Origin: Paramoeba atlantica
Taxonomy: Eukaryota > Discosea
Length of the DNA: 64,000 bases
Assembly (NCBI GenBank): GCA_977017575.1
Contig: CDRNVI010000167.1
Span: 62,001-126,000, forward strand
Direction of reading: 5' to 3'
The position numbers were made by a program, and so were the translations under genes. The first letter of the stretch is position 1. Each line of letters starts with the position of its first letter. Of this stretch, positions 40,008-50,640 are shown piece after piece. Below the pieces are notes generated by a model. It had not been told where the DNA came from and searched no databases. It worked only from the letters and a program-made list of their open reading frames with translations.

Positions 40008-42600
40008 ATGCCAACTGAGAAGCGAAACTGTAATGAGCCCACAGAAGAAGCCAAGAAGAGGAGGAAGATGTTGATGGAAACCATAACCTTGAAATAAGTT
40101 TTGAGTTTCACTACAAAGTTGGATTCACTCACTGGAGATTTTGTACAGTTTACAAAGGAATTGCAGTGCTTGCAAGATATCCATGGTTGGGACAACTTTC
40201 TCACCTTCAAGATTTTCAACACAAAATGGATCAGCAATCAATTTGTAGATCTTGATGAAATCCACAGTTTTGAGGACCTCTACTATCTTCGAAACATTTT
40301 TGGTGCTTCTGTTGGGGTGAGACCTGCTTCCAACACGGAAGTTGTGCCTTTCAGTGCCTTTTCAGTTCCCTGAGCCTTCCCTGAGCTTCCTTGATGCCTT
40401 TTATCATGAGTTTTGGTCCTTTCGGAGAGCCCTGAGCCTCACAGACAGCCGCGCGCCATTTTATCGTGATTTTAGCCAAAATCACGAGATTTTTAGCGCT
40501 CTTTTTATTCAGTTTTCGCGTTCGCGTTTTTGCTTCCTTTTCTTGCCGCTTTGCCGCTTTCTGCTTTCTTTCTGCTTTCTTGTCGCTCTCTCTCTCTCTT
40601 TGCTTTCCTTTGTGATCTTTTGGCTTGCTTTGCTTGCTTTCTGTTCTCTTCTTTGGTTGTCATCATCTTTTGTTGCTTTCTTCCTTCTTTGGTTGCTGTG
40701 TAGACTTGGGATTCCGATTTGAGTTGAGTTTCGGCGATTCTGTGCTTTTCTCAGTTGTGATTCCTTTTGTTGTTCTTCTTCTTGCTTTTCTGTTTCTTTG
40801 TTGTTGTTTTCTTGTTCTGTTTGTGTTGGCTGGGGATCTTTCCCATAAAGGTTTTGATCCAGAGTTTCTGTTTCTCTTTCTTTTCTCTTGTTTTCTCTGT
40901 TGATCCTGCTCCCCTCCTCACACTTCAACCCCTCCAGAGGTGGCAGAAACTCAGGCAATACAAGATTTACAGAAGCTGAAACCTGAGGATTTCAAAACCT
41001 GTGTAGACTACAATTGGGCCTTCTTCAATTTCACCAACAAAACAAAATTGCTAGTTAAAGATGTCCAAAAGATTTATGCTGGGAAGCTCCCTTTCAGCCC
41101 TAATGAAGTGTCAAGAATAGTAAAACACAATTCAGGGAACAACATGAAATTTATGGAATGGTTGAAGGACAAGGAGTATGTGGACAGAGTGTGGCAGAAA
41201 GCAAAATCAGAATCCAAGTCTTCAAGCTCAAAGAACAGGGATCCTGACCAACATGCAGTGGTGAACACTCTTTCAAAACAGTCAGATGCAATGCAAGCAG
41301 TTTTGCAGAAGGGGACCTCTTTTCAATGTTCATTTTGCAGGCTGTTACAACATTCCACCTCAGATTGTCAGTACAAGGCAAATATTGAGGCTCTCCAAAA
41401 ACAATAAATATAACAAGCACAACAAGCTCTTCAGCAACAAATCTATCAATCTTCTCAGCAACAATTTCAACAATCTCCAGTGCAACAATTTCCCCAAGGA
41501 CAATTTCAACAATCTCTTGTGCAACAGTTTCCAACAGTTTTAACTACAAGTGGACAACCAAACTCTCTTCAACCTCCAACAGGAAGAGGGAGGATTTGTG
41601 ACTTTTGTGGGAAATCTGAACAGATGTGGAAGATTGTTACTCATGATGCTGAGGCTGGGGCTGAGGATGTGGTAGAGGTCAGTTTGGTTCTTTTCAAGGG
41701 AAGTGCTTCACATGTGGTGCCTTAGGACATAAGGCCATGCATTGTCTGAAATCTGGTGCAGCTGGACCTCTATTTGAAAATACACCCCTGACAACAGCAT
41801 TAACCCAACAAAATTCAAGACAAGCTGGCATCTTACCAACACCCCAAGCCATAACACATCAACCACCTGAGTTTTGGAATCCAAGCACAACTGTGGGAAC
41901 AATCCAACCAACCCCTGGTACAACATTTCTTCCTATACAACCAACTGAGACCAACAATACTCCTGTCACACCTTGTCAGGCAATACAATACCAACAACCT
42001 CAGGAAGCCTTACCACAACTTGAGCAAGCTCTATCTCAATCTCAACCACTGGCATCACAACCTCAATCCCACACTCTTGCTCAATTACAACAACTTCTCC
42101 TTGATTCCCAACAAACAACCAGTCAACTCAATCCTCAAATCCTTCAAAGGTAACAACAACTAATTTTGGATCAAATACAACAATAGCAACAGTTACAGAG
42201 ACAGCAACCTCAACAACCTTGAACTCAATCAACAAAACAGGATTTTCAGCCTGGGGGCACAGGGAACACCCCCTCATAAAATCTTCTCATTTAACTTCCA
42301 CAGATTTTGTACAATTCTCTCAACAATCTTCTTTCAGGTTTTCTCAATTTTCTCAACTCTCTCAACTGGTTCAACAAGTTCCTCAACAACCTTCTCTTGA
42401 ATCTCTGCAATTCTCTCAATCTACTCAACCTGCTCAACAAATTCCTTGACAATCCTCTCTCGAATCTTCTCAACTCTCTCAATCTCTTCTTTTGGTTTCT
42501 CAACAATCTCAATGTCAAACCTCTCAATTTCCCCAATCTGAAGTGCAACTTCCCCTGACTTGTGTTGCACCACCTGTTCAACCAAATCTCTAATTAAAGA
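40008..42600 (+). pseudogene. Chromovirus A gag (interrupted by solo LTR L1)
   Basis: Starts at MPTEKRNCNEPTEEAKKRRK (same start as in element C). After removing L1 and one CTTC, GAS joins TPPEVAETQAIQDLQKLK in frame. A nucleocapsid region holds a zinc knuckle CSFCRLLQHSTSDC and a second CFTCGALGHKAMHC (both C-x2-C-x4-H-x4-C); a third, starting CDFCGK, is lost to a frameshift. Between and after them lie very Gln-rich segments (QQFQQSPVQQFPQGQFQQ; PQLEQALSQSQPLASQPQ), unusual for Gag. CAA-to-TAA stops at 40,096 and near 41,405 and a frameshift near 41,640 inactivate it. Gag would form the particle and bind RNA. Confidence 0.78.
40310..40922 (+). mobile_element. Solo LTR L1 in gag
   Basis: 613 bp, TGTTGGGGTGAG ... 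CCTCCTCACA, flanked by CTTC on both sides (40,306-40,309; 40,923-40,926). It keeps many CpGs (GCCGCGCGCC; TTCGCGTTCGCG) lost in L2, L3, L5 and L6, so it is one of the youngest copies. A solo LTR arises by recombination between the two LTRs of a full element. Confidence 0.93.
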
Positions 42601-42609
42601 ACTCACAAG

Positions 42610-43059
42610 TCAAGACACAATCTGTTTCAGTGATTCAAGGCCCTCCCAACTCAGTGGAAGTGACAAAACAAAGAAAAAAGTGGAAAACCACCTTGAAATT
42701 GATGCAGTTGAACTTAACACTGATACACCCTTATTGGTGAAAGGAAAATTGGGAAACAAAGAAGTGGTGTTTGCAATTGATTCTGGAGTGACAGTTGACT
42801 GCATTAGTAGTGATTTTTACTAGAAACATTTTAGTCACTTAACCTTAGAAAAAGCGAGAACATTTGAGTCAATTTCTCTCAGCTGGTGGTGATGCTTTAC
42901 AACATTTGGGGAGAGTAGCCTTGCCAGTTGTTTTGGGATCTGTGAAGAGGAACATTTATTTCTTTGTCTTGAACAATTTGACTTTGGATGTGATTTTGGG
43001 CCTGGGTTACCAAGTTGATGTGGGTTTGGATATTATGAACAGCTATGGATTTGTGATTC
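42610..43059 (+). pseudogene. Chromovirus A aspartic protease
   Basis: VVFAIDSGVTVDCISSDFY carries the retropepsin D-S-G active-site motif, and LDVILGLGYQVDVGLDIM fits the downstream flap/I-L-G motif. A TAG after SSDFY (Trp codon expected) breaks the frame. It cleaves the polyprotein in intact elements. The frame continues after insertion C at 48,330 and after L4 at 48,977. Confidence 0.75.
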
Positions 43060-43680
43060 TGTGAGGAGGGGAGCAGGATCAATAGAGAAAACAAGAGAAA
43101 AAAAAGAGAAACAGAAACTCTGGATCAAAACCTTTATGGGAAAGATCCCCAGCCAACACAAACAGAACAAGAAAACAACAACAAAGAAACAGAAAAGCAA
43201 GAAGAACAACAAAAGGAATTACAACTGATAAAAGCATAGAATTGTCAAAACTCAACTCAAATCAGAATCCCAAGTTTACACAGCAACCAAAGAAGGAAGA
43301 AAGCAACAAAAGATAATGACAACAAAAGAAGAGAACAGAAAGCAAGCAAGGCAAGTTAAAAGATCACAGAGGAAAGCAAAGAGAGAGAGAGAGAGTGACA
43401 AGAAAGCAGAAAGAAAGCAAAAAACAGCAAAGTGGCAAGAAAGGGGGGAAAAATGCAAACATGAAAACTGAATAAAAAGAGTGCTAAAAATCTCATGATT
43501 TTGGCTAAAATCATGATAAAATGGCATGCAGCTGTCTGTGAGGCTCAGGGCTCTCCAAAAGGACCAAAACTCATGATAAAAGGCATCAAAGAAGCTCAGG
43601 GAAGGTTCAGGGAGGCTCAAGGAACTGAAAAGGTACTGAAAGGCACAACTTCCATGTTGGAAGCAGATCTCACCCCAACA
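43060..43680 (-). repeat. LTR L2 (3' LTR of element C)
   Basis: 621 bp, TGTGAGGAGGGG ... CACCCCAACA in plus orientation; CpG-poor. Pairs with L3. Confidence 0.92.
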
Positions 43681-43693
43681 CCTCCCCCTTTAA
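43681..43693 (-). promoter_or_regulatory. Polypurine tract of element C
   Basis: TTAAAGGGGGAGG on the minus strand abutting the 3' LTR; matches the tract before L6 (AAGGGGGGAGG). Confidence 0.75.
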
Positions 43694-44265
43694 AACAAAA
43701 CAAGAGTGTGGGGTTGCAGGGGCCAAGAGAAAAGAGGCCAGAAACTCAACAGGGTCCAAAAAGATGAAAGAAATCCATGGGAATCCACAAAATCAGAATC
43801 AATTCTCTGACCATGCAATCAAAAGAAGGGAATCAGCAGCAGAAGACCCAAGGAATCAATTCAGGGTGTCAACAAATTGCAAAATGCAGCTCACCAAGGG
43901 GGATGACAGAAGAATAAAACAAACAAAACACAAAACAAAACACAAAAAAGAGAACAAACACAAAACACAATGGCTGGGGACTTACTTGAAAAAAAAATGT
44001 TTTGATATATTTAGGACCTCTGTCCAGGGAAACCAGTAAACCCAAATCTTCATCATATTTACAGCATTCACAATATTTACAGTCTCCCAGGGAAAGCATA
44101 ACAGGATTGCAATTCTTGAAACCAATATTCCAAACCAGTCACATAGTCAAAACAATCTTCAAAATTGATTAATAGCAAAGACAACCAAATCTCAAACAAC
44201 AAAAGAAAGGAAACAACTCAATAAAGAGAAGCAATGTGGGTCATCCAACCACAAAAGTTAATTTC
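43694..44265 (-). other. 3' untranslated region of element C
   Basis: Collinear with 60,897-61,469 of element A, with few differences. After the ORF's TGA the frame stays open past a further TGA, in both A and C, up to a TAA. Confidence 0.6.
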
Positions 44266-44955
44266 TCATCCCAGAAAGTCTGAATCCGAGTCCTCATCCA
44301 ATACCAGCCTGTTCAACTCAAAACTTTCCTTTTCACTTGTCTCCATTTCTGAATCTGGACTTTCTTTTCTTTCACTTAATTCTTCCTCAAATCTTGAATC
44401 TTCCTCTTCCAACTCAATATCAGAACTTGATTCTTCTTCTCTACCTACTGCTGAAGTGATTGCATTTGTTCTCCTAAACTGGAAAAGAAGGTGATTTCCT
44501 TTCAATGAAGCTGCTCCAACCCATGAATTCTTCTTTTGGCCATAACCTAACCATTCAACTAAATATTCTTTTTTCTCATTACCTCTTTCAGCAAGTATTT
44601 TTGTTATCTCAACTCCTGGTACATCTTGCAAAGTTGTGACTCTACATTTCTGAACTCTTCTGACATTCATGAGGTGCAGCAGTATTTCTTGAGAATGGAT
44701 GTTTCTGAGGGCAACAGCATGATTATTGGGCTTTTCTACCACCTGGTAAATTACATTCCCATATCTTGGTAATAATTTCAGGTTGAGGCCTTTCTTCTTG
44801 AGTTTTCTCTTACACAAAACTAAATCTCCAGTGAGTGAATCCAACTTTGTAGTGAAACTCAAAACTTGTTTCAAGGTTGTGGTTTCCATCACCATCTTCC
44901 TCCTCTTCTTGGCTTCTTCTGTGGGCTCATTACAGTTTTGCTTCTCAGTTGGCAT
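44266..44955 (-). CDS. Gag N-terminus/integrase C-terminus-chromodomain fusion ORF
   Basis: An intact 229-codon ORF. Residues 1-44 are the Gag start (MPTEKQNCNEPTEEAKKRRK to SLTGD); from residue 45 (LVLCKRKLKKKG) it is integrase C-terminus. LLPRYGNVIYQVVEKPNNHA corresponds to the GPY/F-like module, and VEITKILAERGNEKKEYLVE plus WLGYGQKKNSWVG to a chromodomain with the aromatic residues expected for methyl-lysine binding. An acidic tail of about 50 residues follows (DIELEEEDSRFEEELSERK). In A the same chromodomain has TAG at both Trp codons. There is no nucleocapsid, protease, RT or catalytic core, so the product could at most bind chromatin or interact with particles of a full element. Whether it is expressed is unknown. 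Confidence 0.85.
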   Translation of the reverse strand: MPTEKQNCNEPTEEAKKRRKMVMETTTLKQVLSFTTKLDSLTGDLVLCKRKLKKKGLNLKLLPRYGNVIYQVVEKPNNHAVALRNIHSQEILLHLMNVRRVQKCRVTTLQDVPGVEITKILAERGNEKKEYLVEWLGYGQKKNSWVGAASLKGNHLLFQFRRTNAITSAVGREEESSSDIELEEEDSRFEEELSERKESPDSEMETSEKESFELNRLVLDEDSDSDFLG

Positions 44956-47681
44956 GATGATAATCTCCTGAAAAAAAAATATGATCCAAGATTCTAAACA
45001 AATGAAATAGTTGCATGTAGTTATAGGAGTCACAGAAGTCACAGAACTCATGGATCCAATTCAGACTGGACAAAAAATAAGATGTTCCAGAGTCACAAAA
45101 TACAGTGTATAATTCAAGGTTGGTCCAATCAGACAAGGTAACTCAAGAAAGAAATCGAAACAAAGGATTCTCCACACAATAAGCCAGTAATTTCAAAGAA
45201 GATTTCCAGAAAATTCGATTCCTCAATTCAAACAAAGGAATTGGACCACAAAGATTCAAGGGATTTCACCAGAATGAATACTGGTTGAAGAAAACTAGAC
45301 TTCTGGGATGCTCAAAAATCCACAAAATCCAAAAACAGAAGGAGTTTGAAAGGACTTTGTCACAAACAGTTCCAATAATGAACAAATCAGAGAAATACAA
45401 GAAAGTTCGGCAACTGGAAACAGCACAGAAGGAATCAAAGGAATTAAGAAAAAATAATCCCAGAAAATCCCAGCAAACAAATGATTATCCAACAGCAATA
45501 ATCCAAAAATGTCTTATGTTGTCACTCAATTCAAAAGAAAGGGGAACAAGATGCCAGAAACTCGAAAATTGCCAAGCAGGATGGAATTGTAAGGTTTCAG
45601 GGCTGAAAAACAGTGAGAAATTCCAAAACTTCCACTCTAAAACAACAGGAAAGAGTTCAGAAGAGAGGGGTGTCTTGTTATCTCACTTGGGTAAAGAGCA
45701 AACAAGACCACAAAAGAACTCAGTAATCCAAATACAAAAACAGGGAGTCACTCTGGCAGAAAATACAAGAGAATATCCAAAACTTGGAGCCCACAGAAAA
45801 ATGAGAGTCTAGAATAACCAACAAAGGGATTGTTTTTGAAGAAGGTCCAATTCAAGAGAGAACTTCAATAAATTTAGAAGTGATTTGTCACCAATACTGA
45901 CTCAAACAATGCAAGGTTCAATCACAAACTTAGGAAATCAGATGAAATATTTGAGAATCCAAGAATTGGCTCAAAAATGATTCAGAAAGAATATGATCTC
46001 AGAAAGGTCTTTTCTGTCTCACAAAATTCTATAAGAAAGGTTGTCTACAAATTCAACTCAAGGATGAAGAGGAGAACACACTCAAAATCAGCAGGTTACA
46101 AAAGAAAAAATTAGGAATCCTCACAGTCACACAAACAAAACTTTCCAAAATACCACCAAAACAGAACTGAGATTGAGGGTAATTTCTTAAGAAATTGTCA
46201 AAAGGAGTAACAATGTTTTGCAAATCGCCAAAGAAGTAAGCAGAGAACCAAAAGACCACTAAAGAAAATGACTTCAAATTTAATTAATTTGAAAATTGGC
46301 CAAACAAGGTATTTCTGGAGTGTCACTCAAACAGGCTCAAAAGAGGAGAACAAACTTTTCAAATTTGTTAAAAACCTTTTAATGCTAATAGAATTGTTGA
46401 AGAACAAAACAAAAACAATAAAGCTACTGAGCAGAGCAATTCAGAAGGTGATTTAGTCAATGTGTGGTTTTTAAAAATTCCGCAAACAGGGCACAAAACA
46501 GTGGGTAAATTTCCAAAAATTATGAGGATTGTTCAAGATGTTTCAAAGATCAACTAAGAACAAAATAAGAGGAAAGAAAACCATGGAATAGAACTGATCT
46601 GGATGACCTTGCTCAGAACTGGCCAAAACAGGGTATTTCTAAAATATTGCTCAAACAACTTCAAAAAGGGAATAGAACTTCAGAAATTATCAAGAGTCTT
46701 AGGTTGCCACTAGAATCATTGAAAAGCAAGAGAAGGGAAGAGAAAACCACTCAAAAGAACAGTTCAAAACAAGATCCAATCACTGTGGGGAAGTTTTCGA
46801 ATCTCTGCAAGAACAGGCCCAGAAAGGAGGATAAATTTCCAAAAATTACAAGGATTGTTTGAAATGTCTTGGAGATTGCCAGGAGACAAAATAAAGGGAA
46901 AGAAATCACTGGAGAAAACAAGTCTAAATATAATTGTCTCAAATTGTCCAAAACAGAGGTTCTTTGAAAATTTCACTGGAACAAGATCAGAATAGGGGAT
47001 AACCTTCTGAAAAGCCACTTGGTAACTTCCAAACACCTCAAGAGTCACCAACAAACAAGAAAGGGAAAAGAAACTGTCCAAAAAACAATTCCAAAACACA
47101 AAGGGCTCAAAGAGAGAAATCTTCCAAAACACAAGAACTCAAAGAGAGAAATCTTTTAGAAATTCCACCAGAACAAGGTCGAAATGAGGAATAAATTTCT
47201 AAAAGGTCACCAAAAGCTTCCAAACACTTCAAGAATTGCCCACAACAAAATAGAAGAGAAGACTGTTGAGAATACACATCTGAAACACAATTGATTCAAA
47301 TAAGTCTTTTTGCAAATTCCACAAGAACAAGGTCAAAAGGGGAATCCAATTCAAAATAAGGTCCAGAGAGAGAATCAAATTCTGAAAATTCACAAGGGAC
47401 TTTGAATTGTTCTAGTAATCATCAAAAAGCAAGGTTGAAAAGCAAAATCAAAAGAAAACAACTTTGAAGCTCAATTGTTTCAAATAAAAGTATTTTTCTT
47501 TTTTCAAAGATTCCACCAAAAAAATCAAGAGAAATGAAAAACCAATTTTCGCCATAAAATCTGGGTCCAAAAACATAAAAGAAACATGGGGAGAAAGGCC
47601 CAAAAAATGCACAGCCACTTTAGAAGGAGAAGAATCAAAAAAAGCAATCCTTGATAAATCGGAGTGCAATCAGTCTCACTG
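44956..47681 (-). repeat. Element C leader with ~165-bp repeats
   Basis: Inverse copy of the A leader (37,381-40,007), starting with about 300 bp absent from A between the PBS and the repeats. No coding potential. Confidence 0.75.
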
Positions 47682-47699
47682 AAGTCACTGGGAGCACCA
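47682..47699 (-). promoter_or_regulatory. Primer-binding site of element C
   Basis: On the minus strand TGGTGCTCCCAGTGACTT starts 2 nt after the 5' LTR, complementary to a tRNA ending in ...CACTGGGAGCACCA. I cannot name the tRNA. Confidence 0.6.
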
Positions 47700-47701
47700 C
47701 A

Positions 47702-48325
47702 TGTGAGGAGGGGAGCAGGATCAACAGAGAAAACAAGAGAAAAGAAAGAGAAACAGAAACTCTGGATCAAAACCTTTATGGAAAAGATCCCCAGCCAACA
47801 CAAACAGAACAAGAAAACAACAACAAAGAAATAGAAAAGCAAGAAGAAGAACAACAAAAGGAATCACAACTGAGAAAAGCACAGAATCGCCAAAACTCAA
47901 CTCAAATCAGAATCCCAAGTCTACACAGCAACCAAAAAAGGAAGAAAGCAACAAAAGATAATGACAACAAAAGAAGAGAACAGAAAGCAAGCAAGGCAAG
48001 CCAAAAGATCATAGAGGAAAGCAAAGAGAGAGAGAGAGAGTGACAAGAAAGCAGAAAGAAAGCAAAAGGCAGCAAAGTGGCAAGAAAGGGGGGAAAAATG
48101 CAAACATGAAAACTGAATAAAAAGAGTGCTAAAAATCTCATGATTTTAGCTAAAATCATGATAAAATGGTGTGCAGCTGTCTGTGAGGCTCAGGGCTCTC
48201 TGAAAGGATTAAAACTCATGATAAAAGGCATCAAGGAAGCTCAGGGAAGGTTCAGGGAGGCTCAAGGAACTGAAAAGGCACTGAAAGGCACAACTTCCCT
48301 GTTGGAAGCAGGTCTCACCCCAACA
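47702..48325 (-). repeat. LTR L3 (5' LTR of element C)
   Basis: 624 bp, pair of L2, with few differences; CpG-poor. Confidence 0.92.
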
Positions 48326-48347
48326 ATTCCTCATGGTGGTATTCCTG

Positions 48348-48972
48348 TGTGAGGAGGGGAGCAGGATCAACAGAGAAAACAAGAGAAAAGAAAGAGAAAC
48401 AGAAACTCTGGATCAAAACCTTTATGGGAAAGATCCCCAGCCAACACAAACAGAACAAGAAAACAACAACAAAGAAACAGAAAAGCAAGAAGAAGAACAA
48501 CAAAAGGAATCACAACTGAGAAAAGCACAGAATCACCGAAACTCAACTCAAATCGGAATCCCAAGCCTACACAGCAACCAAAGAAGGAAGAAAGCAACAA
48601 AAGATGATGACAACAAAAGAAGAGAACAGAAAGCAAGCAAGGCAAGCCAAAAGATCACAAAGGAAAGCAAAGAGAGAGAGAGAGAGCGACAAGAAAGCAG
48701 AAAGAAAGCAGAAGGTGGCAAAGCAGCAAGAAAAGGGGGAAAAAACGCAAACGCGAAAACTGAATAAAAAGAGTGCTAAAAATCTCGTGATTTTGGCTAA
48801 AATCATGATAAAATGGTGCGCGGCTGTCTGTGAGGCTCAGGGCTCTCCGAAAGGACCAAAACTCATGATAAAAGGCATCAAGGAAGCTCAGGGAAGGCTC
48901 AGGGAGGCTCAAGGAACTGAAAAGGCACTGAAAGGCACAACTTCCGTGTTGGAAGCAGGTCTCACCCCAACA
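48348..48972 (-). mobile_element. Solo LTR L4 in chromovirus A pol
   Basis: 625 bp, minus orientation, flanked by CCTG on both sides (48,344-48,347; 48,973-48,976), only 18 bp from the ATTC duplication of element C. CpG-rich like L1 (GGTGCGCGGC; ACGCAAACGCGAAAAC), hence young. Confidence 0.92.
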
Positions 48973-48976
48973 CCTG

Positions 48977-50537
48977 TTCCCTTCTTTGTGAAAAAAAAAA
49001 AGGAAACTGTCATTGCAAGCGTGGTTCCCAATCCTCAACCTGTTGCTTTTCTTTACCCACAAGCTGTGAAAATCCCACCCTGTTCAAGAAGAGTTGTGAA
49101 ATTAAAAGTTTCTGAAAAAAAGTCCAAAGATACAAATTACCAAGGTGAAAGTGATGGTTATGTTATGCCAGTCCATAGATATTGTTGAGATCTCGTACTC
49201 CAAGAGGGCCTAGTAAGAATCCTTGCTTTCGAGAAGTTTGATTGGACAATTCCAAGCCAATTGCTTGTGTTGTTTATTGTGAGAAAAGTGATTTTGACAA
49301 CATCATAATTACTGAGATCCCAAACTCCAATCTTTTCCAAGAGTGCACCCCTAAGTCCATTGATGATCTCAATGAGACTAGTTCCATTGATGATTTCAAG
49401 AATTTGAAGAGTGTAGTGGCAGAAGATGATGATGAAATGACTTTGGAAGATACCAATATTTTGAATGCAATTCTTGTCAAAAGAGCCACTACTGCCAGAG
49501 ATAGGAGTGACAAGGGTGTCACAAAGGAAGAATTGAAAGATTTTCATGCTGATTTCCCAAAGATCTTAAATGAATTCAAACTGGAGGGTTGTGTTTTGAA
49601 GCCTGACAAGTTGAAAAAGTTGATGCAAACCTTGATGGACTATGAAGATGTTTGGACTAAACAAGAAAAACTCCAAAGAACAACCTTAGCTGAACACCCA
49701 ATCGAGGTGGAACCTGGCACCCAACCAATCTGAGAAAGAGTGAGGAAGATGACTTTCACTCAAGACCAATTGATTCATGGCCATATTTTGGCTATGCACA
49801 AAAGAAATGTGATTGAACCCTCAAACTCTCCCTGATCAGCCCCAATCCACTTGGTTGATAAGAATGGAAAAATTTGATTTTGTATTGACTATCAACACCT
49901 CAACAAAGTCATCAAGAAAGATACCTATCCTTTGCCTAGTTTGAATGATATTTTGAACACCTTGGGGAATGCAAAATATTACTCAACTGTCAATCTGAGC
50001 TTTGCTTTCTGGTCCATTCCAATCAGTAAGGAAGATAGAGAGAAAACTGCTTTCATTTCGAAATATGGTCTTTGGCAGTGGATCAGTATGCCTTTCAGTT
50101 TGACTAACACTCCTGCAACTCAACAAAGATTTATTGAGAAAGTCTTGGATGGAATGCTTTGGGATTGTTGTATGGTTTATGTTGATGACATTGTTATTTT
50201 CTCCCAAACAGAAGAAGAGTACATCGAAAAAATCAAACAATTGCTCCAGAGATTGCAAGATGCAGGCCTTACAGTGAATACTAAGAAATGTTCATTTGCT
50301 CAACCTGAATTTGAGATTCTTGGACACATCTGTTCTGGTGATGGTGTTTCTCCAAATCCTAAGAAGGTGTCTGCAATTCTTGATTACCCAATGTCAGAGG
50401 ATCAACCTGCCTTGCACTGATTTTTGGGACTTGTTATCTGAGTTGCAAAATTTATTCAGAATACTTTATCAAAAACAATTAATCTCCAGAAGTTGTTGCA
50501 TGGGAAAGAGCCTTTCAAGATGGAAGAAGATCACATT
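48977..50537 (+). pseudogene. Chromovirus A reverse transcriptase (5' part of pol)
   Basis: Pre-RT spacer (ARDRSDKGVTKEELKDFHAD) leads to RT: SNSP-TGA-SAPIHLVDKNGKI-TGA-FCIDYQHLN, TVNLSFAFWSIPISKEDREK, WQWISMPFSLTNTPATQQRF, catalytic MVYVDDIVIFSQTEEEY, and NPKKVSAILDYPMSEDQPAL at the thumb. All on one frame with five in-frame TGAs and no TAA/TAG. LINE D enters just after FLGLV. RT copies the RNA genome into DNA. The flanking 100 bp (50,438-50,537) is the left target duplication of LINE D. Confidence 0.85.
50438..50537 (+). repeat. Left 100-bp target-site duplication of LINE D
   Basis: CTGAGTTGCAAAATTTATTC ... GAAGATCACATT, repeated at 56,813-56,912 with three mismatches, all transitions (A/G, T/C, G/A). 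Confidence 0.9.
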
Positions 50538-50640
50538 AAAAAAAAAAAAAAAAAAATAGGAGGTTCAAGATACAATTGTCTGAATTTTCTATCTTTTGTT
50601 GTAGTGTGTATTCTTGTGGCTGGTTGCTACAGAAAATATT

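Larger units (their letters stand above)
43060..48325 (-). mobile_element. Element C: non-autonomous deletion derivative of the chromovirus family
   Basis: 5,266 bp on the minus strand between LTRs L3 (5') and L2 (3'), flanked by target duplication ATTC (43,056-43,059; 48,326-48,329) in A's protease-RT spacer. Structure: LTR, primer-binding site, 2.7-kb repeat leader, one 229-codon ORF, 3' UTR, polypurine tract, LTR. Everything from Gag residue 45 to the integrase C-terminus is deleted; the junction falls on GAGATTT, present at both sites in A (about 40,136 and 60,337), as expected for template switching during reverse transcription. With its own LTRs, PBS and PPT it could have been mobilised by enzymes from a full-length relative. 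Confidence 0.9.

Noticed and set aside
40310..40922. Coding frames in the LTRs (basic, Ser/Lys/Glu-rich or Leu/Phe-rich)
   Set aside because: They recur in every LTR copy because the LTR itself is repeated; no conserved start or domain.
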